Assembly: GCA_028871795.1 (NCBI GenBank)
Contig: JAGWMG010000013.1
Coordinates: 1 to 64,000 of the forward strand
Source of the DNA: Alphaproteobacteria bacterium
Lineage (GTDB): Bacteria > Pseudomonadota > Alphaproteobacteria > Micropepsales > Micropepsaceae
Direction: 5' to 3'
DNA: 64,000 nucleotides
Made by a program: the position numbers and the translations under genes. Positions 1-8,377 of this stretch are shown here, in pieces. Each line of letters opens with the position of its first letter. Position 1 is the stretch's first letter. Under the pieces are notes generated by a model, which saw nothing but the letters and a program-made list of their open reading frames with translations, was not told where the DNA came from and did not search any database.

Positions 1-135
1 ATTATCGCCTCGCTGATCGAGACCTGTAAGCTCAACGCCATCACCAAAATCGTCAACGGCTATCCCAACAAGCAGATCGACGAGCTACTGCCCTGGGCCT
101 ATCCGGCGTCGCCCACCATCAGGCGCGTGGCCTGA
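1..135 (+). CDS. IS66-family transposase, C-terminal end (partial)
   Basis: An open frame enters from the left edge and stops with TGA at 133-135, giving 44 residues. They read as the IS66 TnpC C-terminal domain: a helix around 'LIETCKLNAITK' followed by the characteristic 'IDELLPWAY' just before the end. Only the tail is visible, so I cannot say whether the element is intact to the left. It is probably the end of an insertion sequence bordering the polysaccharide region, or a remnant of one. Confidence 0.7.
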   Translation: MIASLIETCKLNAITKIVNGYPNKQIDELLPWAYPASPTIRRVA

Positions 136-441
136 AAACAGCGCTTACGGTCCATATTGCATAGCCTCATGTGACCACTGGAACCTCTTGTTAATTCTCA
201 CTATTTCCTCGCCTATTTGCTGTTTTTTGACCATAACGCGTGCACAAACGGTTGGGCAGCGAATTAGCGGGGGCAGTTCGCTACGCCCTTGAATTTTGGG
301 GGATTTTCCAGTTTGACACCAAAACTCTTTTCGTGCTGCAAGGCAGTCCGTGCAGCATTCGGTGATGAATTGTGATCGGCCCGGGTCGCGCGTGGCGTGC
401 TATCAGGAGACACAGCCGTCAATTCGAAGGGGTTCGTCGTT
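136..441. other. Non-coding gap between the IS66 tail and the polysaccharide operon
   Basis: I see no convincing gene here. The only frames are short antisense ones. The stretch would hold the right end of the IS element and the promoter of the aminotransferase operon, but I could not identify an inverted repeat end or a clear -35/-10 pair. An in-frame GTG at 397 would lengthen the aminotransferase by 15 residues; it has no homology-like extension and I do not use it. Confidence 0.4.
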
Positions 442-1560
442 ATGGCACAGCGCTCTGTCCCATTTTTCAACTATCCGGCTTTGTTCATGCAGGACGAAAC
501 CGGGTTGACTGACGTCGTCATGGACGTGCTGCGTCGCGGCGCGTACATCCTGCAAAAGGATCTAGCGGAATTTGAAACGGCCTTGGCCACGTTCACAGGC
601 GCCAAGCATGCGATCGGTGTGGCCGACGGAACCAACGCCATGCTGCTGGGCCTACGTGCCCTCGACCTACCGCCCGGCAGCGAGGTCATCATTGCCTCGC
701 ATACCTATGTGGCGACCGCCGCCGCGGCGCATTTCGCCGGATTGACGCCGGTTCCGGTCGACTGCGGCTCCGATCACATGATTGATCCCGCATCGGTCGA
801 ACCCGCGATCACGCCGCGCACGCGCGTCATCATGCCGACGCAGGTGAATGGCCGCACTTCCGACATGGATGCGATCGGAGCCATTGCGAAACGGCATAAT
901 CTGATCGTTGCGGAAGATGCTGCACAGGCGCTTGGCTCAAAGTTCAAGGGTAAATGCGCGGGCACGTTCGGCGCCTTCGGGACCTTCAGCTTCTATCCGG
1001 CCAAACTGCTCGGCTGTTTCGGCGACGGCGGCGCGGTCCTGACCAACGATGACGCGATCGCGGAGAAAGTCCGCCTGCATCACGATCACGGCCGCAATGA
1101 CGACGGTATCTTCGTCTCCTGGGGGACGAATAGCCGGCTCGACAATCTCCAAGCTGCCGTCCTGCATTATCGGCTGAAGAGCTTCGACGAGGCCATCGCG
1201 CGGCGTCGGCAGATCGCTTCCCATTACCAAGAACAGCTCGGCGACATTTCCGATCTCATGCTTCCGCCGGCGCCTGGCAGCGAGCCGGACCACTTCGATG
1301 TCTTCCAGAATTACGAGATGGAAGCCGGAAAGCGCGACGCCCTGCGCGATCATCTAAAGGCCAACGGTATCGGCACCCTGGTCCAATGGTCGGGCCAGCC
1401 CGTCCACCGGATCAAGGCGCTGGGCCTGGACCGCCACCTGCCCAACACCGACCGCCTTTTCCAGCGATGTTTCATGCTGCCGATGCATCTGGCGCTGAGC
1501 GACGACGATGTCGCATATATTTGCGACACGATCCGTGACTTTTATCGGCGTAATAATTAG
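442..1560 (+). CDS. DegT/DnrJ/EryC1/StrS-family PLP sugar aminotransferase
   Basis: 372 aa, the usual length of the family that transaminates keto-sugar nucleotides (fold type I). Visible landmarks are the phosphate-binding 'DGTNA' at 62-66, 'EDAAQALGS' at 158-166 with the aspartate that contacts the PLP ring nitrogen, and 'SFYPAKLLG' at 183-191 with Schiff-base Lys188. I chose ATG 442 because GAAGGGG lies about 9 nt upstream and the protein then starts at the normal point; GTG 397 is the alternative. It is first in an operon with two E1-type ThDP subunits and a sugar-phosphate transferase, so the substrate is probably a keto-sugar destined for an extracellular polysaccharide. The exact sugar cannot be read from the sequence. 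Confidence 0.88.
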   Translation: MAQRSVPFFNYPALFMQDETGLTDVVMDVLRRGAYILQKDLAEFETALATFTGAKHAIGVADGTNAMLLGLRALDLPPGSEVIIASHTYVATAAAAHFAGLTPVPVDCGSDHMIDPASVEPAITPRTRVIMPTQVNGRTSDMDAIGAIAKRHNLIVAEDAAQALGSKFKGKCAGTFGAFGTFSFYPAKLLGCFGDGGAVLTNDDAIAEKVRLHHDHGRNDDGIFVSWGTNSRLDNLQAAVLHYRLKSFDEAIARRRQIASHYQEQLGDISDLMLPPAPGSEPDHFDVFQNYEMEAGKRDALRDHLKANGIGTLVQWSGQPVHRIKALGLDRHLPNTDRLFQRCFMLPMHLALSDDDVAYICDTIRDFYRRNN

Positions 1561-1574
1561 GACGGGGACTGTAA

Positions 1575-2627
1575 ATGACGGAAAGTCAGCGGCTCGGTCC
1601 ACTAGCCGATCCCGCCCAGTTCACAGACGCGCTCAATATCGCGGGTTATGCCGCCGATGATCTGAAACGGCTGCTGCGGGCGATGCTGACCATCCGCTTC
1701 GCAGAAGAAGCAGTCGCCGACCTTGTCGAGACCGGAGAAGCAGTCTGCCCGTGCCATCTCGGCATCGGTCAGGAAGCCATTGCGGTGGGCGTCTCGTCCG
1801 CCCTTCGCCGCACCGACAGAGTTTACGGCAACCATCGCAGCCATTCCCACTACTTGGCATTGGGCGGAGAGCTCTTCGCGATGTACGCGGAAATTCTCGG
1901 CCGCAAGACAGGCGCCTCGCAGGGCATGGGCGGTTCCATGCATCTCTACGCGCCCGAGGTCGGCTTTAGCGGCTCAGTGCCGATCGTCGGTGCGACGATC
2001 CCCATCGCCGTCGGAGCGGGACTGGCGGCGAAGATGGACGGCAAAGGGGACGTCGCCGTAACCTACTTCGGCGATGGTGCCTGCGAGGAAGGCGTCGTGC
2101 ACGAATCCCTGAACATGGCGGCCGTCTACAAATTGCCGGTTCTGTTCGTCTGTGAGAACAACCTCTATGCGAGCCACCTCGATATCGGACTGCGTCAGCC
2201 CAGCGATAGCACCGCACGATTTGCCAAGGCACATAGCATTCCGTACCGCGTCATCGACGGCAACGACGTCACGGCAGTGATCAAAGCGGCCGGCGAGTTG
2301 GTGAAAGCCGCACGCGAAGGCGGCGGTCCCGGATTCCTGGAAGCCGTCACCTTCCGCTGGCGCGGGCATGTGGGTCCGAAGGAAGACATCGATGTCGGCG
2401 TACGGCGCAAGCCGGAAATCCTGGCGGCTTGGCGCCATCGCGACCCCGTGCGGCGCCTGCGCGACAGCATGATCGAGGCAGACTTGGTCACCAGCGTCGA
2501 CGTCGAGAAGACCTGCGCGGACATCAAGTGCACGGTCGCCAAGGCCGTCGCAAACGCCAGGAAGGCGGATTATCCGGGGACCAACGCATTGCTCGATCTC
2601 GTTTATGCACCGCGGAGACACCAGTGA
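1575..2627 (+). CDS. ThDP-dependent 2-oxoacid dehydrogenase E1 component, alpha subunit
   Basis: 350 aa, matching pyruvate/acetoin-dehydrogenase-type E1-alpha. The ThDP/Mg motif is clear: it starts with 'GDGACEEG' at 166-173 and closes with the asparagines of 'CENN' at 193-196. 'GNHRSH' at 85-90 and 'GGSMHL' at 119-124 are also typical. It begins 14 nt after the aminotransferase and overlaps the beta subunit by 4 nt (GTGA), implying translational coupling. No E2 acyltransferase or E3 lipoamide dehydrogenase is encoded nearby, and the flanking genes are for polysaccharide synthesis. I therefore infer a specialised carboligation or acyl-transfer role on a sugar intermediate rather than central carbon metabolism. 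The family is certain; the substrate is unknown. Confidence 0.87.
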   Translation: MTESQRLGPLADPAQFTDALNIAGYAADDLKRLLRAMLTIRFAEEAVADLVETGEAVCPCHLGIGQEAIAVGVSSALRRTDRVYGNHRSHSHYLALGGELFAMYAEILGRKTGASQGMGGSMHLYAPEVGFSGSVPIVGATIPIAVGAGLAAKMDGKGDVAVTYFGDGACEEGVVHESLNMAAVYKLPVLFVCENNLYASHLDIGLRQPSDSTARFAKAHSIPYRVIDGNDVTAVIKAAGELVKAAREGGGPGFLEAVTFRWRGHVGPKEDIDVGVRRKPEILAAWRHRDPVRRLRDSMIEADLVTSVDVEKTCADIKCTVAKAVANARKADYPGTNALLDLVYAPRRHQ

Positions 2628-3607
2628 GCGCGCCTGTTTCCTACGCAGAGGCTATTCTCCAGGCCTTCCGCTATCTGCTGGGCAATTACCCCGAAGTATT
2701 TGCGATCGGGCAGGGGCTTTGGAGCCCGTGGTACGTTGGGGCGTCCATGAAGGACCTGGACAAGGAATTCGGCCAGGCGCGGGTGATCGACACGCCGATT
2801 TCCGAACTCGCGACCACTGGCGCGGCGATCGGAGCCTCGCTCAACGGCTATCGCCCCATCGTCATCCATCCGCGCATGGATTTCATGGTCCTGGCGACGG
2901 ACCAGATTGTCAATCAAGCCGCCAAATGGCGCCACATGCTGGGCGGCAAATCGCCGGCAGTGACGATCCGCGGTATCGTCAACCGCGGCGGCGAGCAGGG
3001 TGCTCAGCACAGTCAGGCATTGCATGCTTGGTATGCGCACGTTCCGGGCCTGCGGGTGGTGATGCCCGCAACGCCGGAGGACGCGCGCGATCTTCTGATT
3101 GCCGCCACACTGTGCGACGATCCCGTCCTCTACATCGACGACCGTTGGCTCTACGATCTATCGGCGGAGATGCCGCCGCCGGGGCCGATCGATCTCACGA
3201 CGCAATTGCCGAAAGTACTGCGGGTCGGAACGGACATCACGTTGGTGGCGGCCAGTTACTCGGTGACGCTGGCACGCAAGGCTGCCGAAGTCCTTGCAAA
3301 AAAAGGTGTATCGGCGGAAGTCATCGACTTGCGCATCGTCAATCCACTAGATCACGGCACAACGTGCGCCTCCGTGAAGAAGACCGGGCGTCTCCTGGCG
3401 ATCGATGGCGGCTGGCGGACCTGCGGGCTCGCGGGCGAGATCATCGCCGGTGCTGTAGAGTCTTTGCCCCCGTCGGCGTTCCGCGCCAGGCCACGGCGCA
3501 TCACCTTGCCTGACGCGCCCGCGCCGACCAGCAAATTGTTGGAAAAGGTTTATTATCCCAACACCGAACGCGTGGTCGCGGCGGTGGAGGAAATGCTGGC
3601 GGAATAG
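2624..3607 (+). CDS. ThDP-dependent 2-oxoacid dehydrogenase E1 component, beta subunit
   Basis: 327 aa from the GTG at 2624, which overlaps the alpha-subunit stop and is preceded by GGAGA at 2614-2618. The frame stays open further upstream (an ATG at 2429), but that part lies inside the alpha gene and is a shadow. Features of transketolase-like E1-beta are present: 'DTPISE' at 56-61 with the conserved glutamate that activates ThDP, 'NRGGEQGAQHSQ' in the active-site channel, and a C-terminal transketolase-type domain ('DLRIVNPLD', 'AIDGGWRTCG'). It should form an alpha2beta2 enzyme with the preceding product. The next gene starts 2 nt after its stop. Confidence 0.87.
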   Translation: MSAPVSYAEAILQAFRYLLGNYPEVFAIGQGLWSPWYVGASMKDLDKEFGQARVIDTPISELATTGAAIGASLNGYRPIVIHPRMDFMVLATDQIVNQAAKWRHMLGGKSPAVTIRGIVNRGGEQGAQHSQALHAWYAHVPGLRVVMPATPEDARDLLIAATLCDDPVLYIDDRWLYDLSAEMPPPGPIDLTTQLPKVLRVGTDITLVAASYSVTLARKAAEVLAKKGVSAEVIDLRIVNPLDHGTTCASVKKTGRLLAIDGGWRTCGLAGEIIAGAVESLPPSAFRARPRRITLPDAPAPTSKLLEKVYYPNTERVVAAVEEMLAE

Positions 3608-3609
3608 GC

Positions 3610-4350
3610 ATGGCTAAGCGTTTGATTGACATTTTCTTGGCCGCATTCGGATTGATCGTCGCCAGTCCCATCTTGCTGCCGGTGATGTTTCTGGTGTGGA
3701 AGCAAGATGGCTATTCGCCGTTCTACATCGCGCCGCGTGTGGCAAGGGACGACAAGCTATTCCACATGGTGAAGCTGCGCTCGATGATCAAGGGCGCGGA
3801 TCGTACCGGCGTCGATTCCACTTCGACGGGCGATAACCGCATCACCGGAATCGGCCACTTTATCCGGCGCTACAAGCTCGACGAATTGACCCAGCTTTGG
3901 AATGTGCTGATAGGCGACATGAGCCTGGTCGGCCCGCGGCCAAACGTGAAGCGCGAAACCGATCTGTACACGCCGATCGAACGCGGATTGCTGAACGCGC
4001 GCCCCGGCATCACCGACTTTGCATCTATCGTCTTTTCCGACGAGGGCGAGATCCTAGCGGGACGGCCCGATCCCGACCTCGCCTACAACCAGCTTATCCG
4101 GCCGTGGAAGAGCCGCCTCGGTCTTTTCTATATCGAGCACAGCAACGTGGGGCTCGACCTCCAGCTCATTTTCCTGACGGCTTTGGCAATTCTCTCAAAG
4201 CCGCGTGCGTTGAAACATGTTTCGCGGCTGTTGCAGAATCTGGACGCGCCGGCCGATCTCGTTGCAGTCGCGACGCGTCAGGCAGACCTCGTGCCCACAC
4301 CTCCGCCGGGAGCGACGGGAATTGTCATGTCGCGCGAAGCGACATCCTGA
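3610..4350 (+). CDS. Bacterial sugar transferase (initiating undecaprenyl-phosphate sugar-1-phosphate transferase)
   Basis: 246 aa, the small form of the polyprenyl-phosphate phosphoglycosyltransferase family (catalytic domain of WbaP/WcaJ/PglC). There is one N-terminal membrane segment at about 7-30, then 'KLRSM' at 55-59 and the hallmark stretch from 'DELTQLWNV' (91-99) to 'SLVGPRP' (105-111). It transfers a sugar-1-phosphate from a nucleotide sugar to the lipid carrier, the first step of repeat-unit assembly. It follows the E1-beta gene with only 2 nt between and closes the operon. The roughly 60 residues beyond the core are unusual and contain no motif I recognise. The sugar used is not predictable. 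Confidence 0.9.
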   Translation: MAKRLIDIFLAAFGLIVASPILLPVMFLVWKQDGYSPFYIAPRVARDDKLFHMVKLRSMIKGADRTGVDSTSTGDNRITGIGHFIRRYKLDELTQLWNVLIGDMSLVGPRPNVKRETDLYTPIERGLLNARPGITDFASIVFSDEGEILAGRPDPDLAYNQLIRPWKSRLGLFYIEHSNVGLDLQLIFLTALAILSKPRALKHVSRLLQNLDAPADLVAVATRQADLVPTPPPGATGIVMSREATS

Positions 4351-4682
4351 AGACCGCTGCCGTCGCCTGCCGTAAGACTTGCCTATTGTCCTGGTGAGAC
4401 TGAGTCGCCACTGTGAAGTTTCCAGCGCCGCGCTCGACAAAGCGTCCCAGTTCTGTTCGAAATTGTCTCGGCCGTTTCGTCGTACCGCGCGGGTTCAGCG
4501 GCCGAAGGTGGAGGATTAGAGAGACTGGCGTAGATCACTTTCAAGCGGTCGGTCTATGTCCGCAGCGCCCTCGGCGAAACGCCGCAGCACCATACACAAG
4601 CTAAATCGGTGGCCGCGCCGTTACAGGAAGTTGACGTAATATTTCTTTATCTTCACAATGCCATAGGCCGTATGCTAAAGGC
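4351..4682. other. Intergenic region upstream of the polysaccharide export gene
   Basis: About 330 bp without a convincing gene; short frames here have no recognisable features. It separates the four-gene synthesis operon from the export protein and should carry the promoter of the latter. I see no strong terminator hairpin after the sugar transferase. Confidence 0.4.
4631..4659 (+). promoter_or_regulatory. Possible sigma-70-type promoter for the Wza-like gene
   Basis: TTGACG at 4631-4636 and CACAAT at 4654-4659 are separated by 17 bp in an AT-richer patch of an otherwise GC-rich region. Transcription would start about 15 nt before the first possible ATG at 4683. The -10 match is only 4 of 6. 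Confidence 0.3.
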
Positions 4683-7600
4683 ATGTTGCTGATTTCGTTT
4701 TCATTTTTTGGTTGGGGGCTGCCCATGAAACGCTTTGCCGATAGTGCACACGCAGTGCGCGGGATTGCGGTGATCGGCTATCGCGCTTCGCGTCTTGTGC
4801 TGCTTGTTGTGACGTTGGGTGGTCTCGCTGCCCGCGGCGTCGATGCGCAGCAGCTTCCCAACCTGTCCGCGGATCAGCTTCGGCAGCTTCAGCAGGCGCA
4901 GGGACAAGCTGGAGGCATGACCGGCACTGGGCAAGATGTCTTATCCCAGCAAACGATTTTGGAGCCAAATGCCAACCCGAATCCTCAGCTTCCGACTTCG
5001 CGCCTTGAACAGATTCTATCAGTGCGCGCAGGCGTAAAGCTCAAACAGTTCGGCTACGACCAGCTGGGAATTGGTCGACAAATCAGCCTTCCTCAGATGG
5101 GAGCAGCACAGGACAGTTACATCCTCGGGCCCGGCGACGAGATCGTTGTCACGTTGCGTGGGCAGGAGAATTCGGAATACCGGACCCAAGTAGACCGGGA
5201 TGGTTTGGTGACATTACCGCGCCTCAGCCCGATCGCGGCAAGCGGGCGTTCATTAGGAGATTTTCGGCGAGACTTGATTAGCGCGGTTCACCGTGCGTAC
5301 GTGGCCACCGAGGGTTATGTGACGATCGGCCGTTTGCGGCAAATCGGTGTCCTGGTGTCGGGCGAGGTGAACAGCCCCGGGGTGCGCACTCTCACCGGTC
5401 TTTCCACGCCGGTCGACGCGCTTTTGGTTTCAGGAGGCATCAAGAAGACCGGCAGCCTGCGTAATGTATATATTCTGCGCGGTAGCCACAGAATTCCAGT
5501 CGACCTATACAGCGTGCTGACGGGGCACGGAGAGGCTTCCCATGTCGCCCTCGCCGACGGCGACAGAATCGTAGTGCCGCCGCTGGGCACGACCGCAGCT
5601 GTCGTCGGCTGGGTGCGCCGCCCCGGCATCTATGAGATCGCTGGTGGGCGTTCATCCATGAGCGTGCGGGATTTGCTGTCGTTGGCGGGCGGGCTCGAGG
5701 TTCGCGGCAAGTATCGGATGTCGATCCTTGGTGTCGCGCCCGACGGTCGCAACGAGATGAGGACAGTGGAAGGACAAGCCGGCACGGTCGGTGACAGCGA
5801 TATTCTCTTTGCGCAGCCCGCTGCGAATCAAACGACAAGCATGGCGACGCTTTCCGGCGGCACGGCGCTAGCCGGGCAGTATTCGGTCAAGAACACCAAA
5901 CTGTCCGAGATGCTGAAATCCCCGGGTGCACTTGGCGACAATCCATACACGTTGTTTGGCATCATTTCGCGGCGTGATCCCGTGACCCTCCTGCGGACGC
6001 TGATAGCTTTCACGCCGGCTGCTGTACTCAAGGGCTCGGACGACATGGATATTCAGAGCGATGACATCGTGCGCGTGGTTTCTGCCAAGGAAGCGCAGGT
6101 GCTGTTCCTGGCGATGCAGCAATACAATACCAGCCGCACCTCGTCCGAGGCGGCGCTTCGCAATCCGCAAAGCGCCGAGACGGGGACTAACAATCCGGAA
6201 CTCGGCGGGACCGCAACCGGGGCGGCGTCCTCGGCGCAAGCTGCGGCAGCGCAAGGTGCCGGCGGACAGGCCGCGCGGCAAGCGCTTGCCGAAGCGAACA
6301 CTTCCCAGATGAACAATCGGGACCTGGAACAGCTCCCGGCGGATGCCAATCAAGGTCAGGCCCCAGATCAGAATCAGATCCCCTACCAGGGACAGGGCCA
6401 ATACCAAGGGCAGGGCCCATACCAGGGGCAGGGCGGCGGCGGCCCGTACCAGGGACAGGGCCAATACCAAGGGCAGGGCCCATACCAGGGGCAGGGCCCG
6501 TATGTATTTCCGGGTCAGACGATGCAGGGACAAGCGCCTGCCACCCGGCCGTTGGCTCCAAATCTGGAGGAAGAGCCGATCGTGCCGGGTGAAGTTGCGA
6601 CCAATCGAGACGTCACGCGCTTAAGCCAGCTTGCCTTGCAATTGCATGTCGATCCGCTGGTCCTAGTGAATTTCCTGGAAGATCACTCCGTGAACGTCGA
6701 CGGAGCGGTGCGGGGACCGGGCCTGTATCTTGTAGGTCCGGATGCCGAGCTGCAATCGCTGCTGTTGGCTGCAGGTGGCGTTAGCCGCTGGGCCGACAAA
6801 AGTTCCGTCGAGGTTATATCGACGCATGTCGATCCCGACTCCGGAACCTCGCAGACCGAGAGGCGAGCGGTCTCGCTGACCGCTGGGGCAGGCTACATCG
6901 TGTCTCCGCACGATGAGGTGCGCATCAACGAGGTGTTCACCGATACGGGAATCGGTTCGGTGACCGTCCAAGGTCAGCTTCGCCATGACGGCACCTACCA
7001 GATCGTCCGCGGCGAGCATCTCTCCGATCTTCTGATGCGGGCCGGTGGGCTCACCGACAATGCTTATCCGTATGGAACGATTTTTCTACGCCGTTCCGCG
7101 GCCGAGCGAGAACAAGACGCCTTCCGGCGCGAGGCCCAGGAAATCGAGGATCAACTTCTGCTCGCCATGAGTCGGCGCGATCCCAATGCGAAGCTTTCGC
7201 CGGACGCGTTCGTGGCCATGCAGAGCTACGTCAATCAGTTGAAGAATCAGAAGGCGCTCGGGCGCGTGTCGGTGGCGGCCGATCCGGCCGTGCTCGCGGC
7301 GCACCCCGCGATGGATCCGATGCTCGAACCAGGCGACGTTGTCTATGTTCCGCAACGGCCATTCGCAGTGTCCGTACTAGGCGAAGTCCTGCAGCCGGGC
7401 AGTGTTCCTTTCACCCCGGACATGTCCGTGTCGGACTACATCGACCGGTCCGGCGGGTATTCGCCCTACGCCGACAAGTCGCAGACCATCCTGGTGCTAC
7501 CCGATGGGTCCGCGCGTCGAGTCGAATCATCATGGTTCGATTTTGGTGGCGACGAAATACCGCCTGGGAGCACGATCTACGTTTCGCGCGATATTTCGGG

Positions 7601-7694
7601 TGTCGACCTGCACCAGATCATCATCGATACGACGCAGATCTTCAGCCAGTTGGCGACGACAGCCGCGGCGATGGCGGTTCTGTCCAAATACTAG
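4683..7694 (+). CDS. Large Wza-like polysaccharide export protein with multiple SLBB domains
   Basis: 1003 aa (989 from the alternative ATG at 4725, MKRFADS). It has a signal-like hydrophobic stretch at about 37-56. The Poly_export core begins around residue 144 ('ILGPGDEIVVTL'). Several SLBB-type beta-grasp units follow ('VLVSGEVNSPGVRTLTG', 'AVVGWVRRPGIYEIAGG', 'VTVQGQLRHDGTYQIV', and 'SVLGEVLQPGSVPFTP' near the C-terminus). Wza is about 380 aa, so this protein is much larger and is probably a periplasm-spanning or outer-membrane export channel subunit. A Gln/Gly/Tyr-rich repeat linker sits at about residues 566-606. No lipobox is visible, unlike Wza. It stands alone between the synthesis operon and yjbF/yjbH. 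Confidence 0.85.
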   Translation: MLLISFSFFGWGLPMKRFADSAHAVRGIAVIGYRASRLVLLVVTLGGLAARGVDAQQLPNLSADQLRQLQQAQGQAGGMTGTGQDVLSQQTILEPNANPNPQLPTSRLEQILSVRAGVKLKQFGYDQLGIGRQISLPQMGAAQDSYILGPGDEIVVTLRGQENSEYRTQVDRDGLVTLPRLSPIAASGRSLGDFRRDLISAVHRAYVATEGYVTIGRLRQIGVLVSGEVNSPGVRTLTGLSTPVDALLVSGGIKKTGSLRNVYILRGSHRIPVDLYSVLTGHGEASHVALADGDRIVVPPLGTTAAVVGWVRRPGIYEIAGGRSSMSVRDLLSLAGGLEVRGKYRMSILGVAPDGRNEMRTVEGQAGTVGDSDILFAQPAANQTTSMATLSGGTALAGQYSVKNTKLSEMLKSPGALGDNPYTLFGIISRRDPVTLLRTLIAFTPAAVLKGSDDMDIQSDDIVRVVSAKEAQVLFLAMQQYNTSRTSSEAALRNPQSAETGTNNPELGGTATGAASSAQAAAAQGAGGQAARQALAEANTSQMNNRDLEQLPADANQGQAPDQNQIPYQGQGQYQGQGPYQGQGGGGPYQGQGQYQGQGPYQGQGPYVFPGQTMQGQAPATRPLAPNLEEEPIVPGEVATNRDVTRLSQLALQLHVDPLVLVNFLEDHSVNVDGAVRGPGLYLVGPDAELQSLLLAAGGVSRWADKSSVEVISTHVDPDSGTSQTERRAVSLTAGAGYIVSPHDEVRINEVFTDTGIGSVTVQGQLRHDGTYQIVRGEHLSDLLMRAGGLTDNAYPYGTIFLRRSAAEREQDAFRREAQEIEDQLLLAMSRRDPNAKLSPDAFVAMQSYVNQLKNQKALGRVSVAADPAVLAAHPAMDPMLEPGDVVYVPQRPFAVSVLGEVLQPGSVPFTPDMSVSDYIDRSGGYSPYADKSQTILVLPDGSARRVESSWFDFGGDEIPPGSTIYVSRDISGVDLHQIIIDTTQIFSQLATTAAAMAVLSKY
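6384..6497 (+). repeat. Two identical 51-bp copies encoding a PYQGQG-type linker
   Basis: A 51-bp unit at 6384-6434 recurs base for base at 6447-6497, with 12 bp (encoding Gly-Gly-Gly-Pro) between. Each copy contains three shorter YQGQG-type subrepeats. The repeat is in frame inside the Wza-like gene. The lack of synonymous differences between copies indicates recent duplication or ongoing homogenisation, so copy number may vary between strains. Confidence 0.85.
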
Positions 7695-7955
7695 ATCGAA
7701 CCAAGCCCTTGGAAGTACGATCATGTTCGTTGCGACGATCTTCCCGCATAGATGGCTGTCCAAGCCGCTCGTGAGTCGCTAACACTTTGTCAAGAGGAGT
7801 CCATTTTCAGTAGGTCGATCAAGATCTTGTCGGTTGTATGACGGCGGCGTCCTGTTGCCTTGGCGCAACAGTTTTCAGAGATTGCTTATTGACCCTAAGG
7901 GACGGCGTATGGTACGCAGTTCACGCAGTTTTACGAAGTATTTAGGAGGGGTAGG

Positions 7956-8279
7956 ATGTTGAGGAAATTTAGCGCCGTCGCATTGGCCACTTCGATGCTC
8001 ATCTCGAGCACGACATGCGCGTTGGCTCAAGGCAACCAGGGCGCGCTTACACCGGGGAAAGCAGCGGGTGTAAAGCAGGCACAAATTTTTGGCGGTTCGG
8101 ACGCGTTAATTCTGTTGCTTGGGGTAGGCATCGTAGCGGGTGGCATTGCACTTGTCGCGTCCGGCGACAATCACGGCACGGTTGGTTCGACGACGACCTG
8201 TCCGCTGAGCGGCTGCCCGACCCCACCGCCGCCGCCTCCCCCGACGACAACGACAACGACAACGACAACAGGGACGTAA
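7956..8279 (+). CDS. Small secreted protein with Pro/Thr-rich tail, unknown function
   Basis: 107 aa with an AGGAGGGG ribosome-binding site just upstream of the ATG. A Sec signal peptide ends near 'CALAQG' (about residue 25). A hydrophobic, glycine-containing helix follows at about 50-67 ('ILLLGVGIVAGGIALVA'). The tail has two cysteines ('TTCPLSGCP'), a proline run and nine consecutive threonines. It lies between the export gene and the yjbF/yjbH genes and is followed by a terminator, so it may be a periplasmic or envelope accessory of polysaccharide export. That role rests on position only; I recognise no family. Confidence 0.6.
   Translation: MLRKFSAVALATSMLISSTTCALAQGNQGALTPGKAAGVKQAQIFGGSDALILLLGVGIVAGGIALVASGDNHGTVGSTTTCPLSGCPTPPPPPPPTTTTTTTTTGT
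8244..8270 (+). repeat. ACGACA microsatellite encoding poly-threonine
   Basis: Four ACGACA hexamers plus ACA encode nine threonines at the end of the small secreted protein. Gain or loss of a hexamer keeps the frame, so slippage would change only tail length. Confidence 0.7.
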
Positions 8280-8321
8280 TAGAGCGCGTCGAGACGAATT
8301 CAGGCGAATTTCGCTTGTTAG

Positions 8322-8362
8322 AACAGGGGCTGCGGCATTTTCCGCGGCCCCGCTGTTGTTTT
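8322..8362 (+). terminator. Intrinsic terminator after the small secreted protein
   Basis: An imperfect GC-rich hairpin pairs the AACAG..CTGCGG arm with CCGCGG..CTGTT (8322-8357) and is followed by a short T-rich run (TTGTTTT). It lies between two convergent genes and may stop transcription from both sides. Confidence 0.6.
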
Positions 8363-8377
8363 GATTCAATTCAATGA

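Noticed and set aside
1575..3607. Pyruvate dehydrogenase complex operon
   Set aside because: Only E1 alpha and beta are present, without E2 or E3, and they sit in a polysaccharide operon.
6384..6497. CRISPR-like direct repeat
   Set aside because: Two copies only, in frame within a gene, with a 12-bp spacer that encodes glycines; no cas genes.
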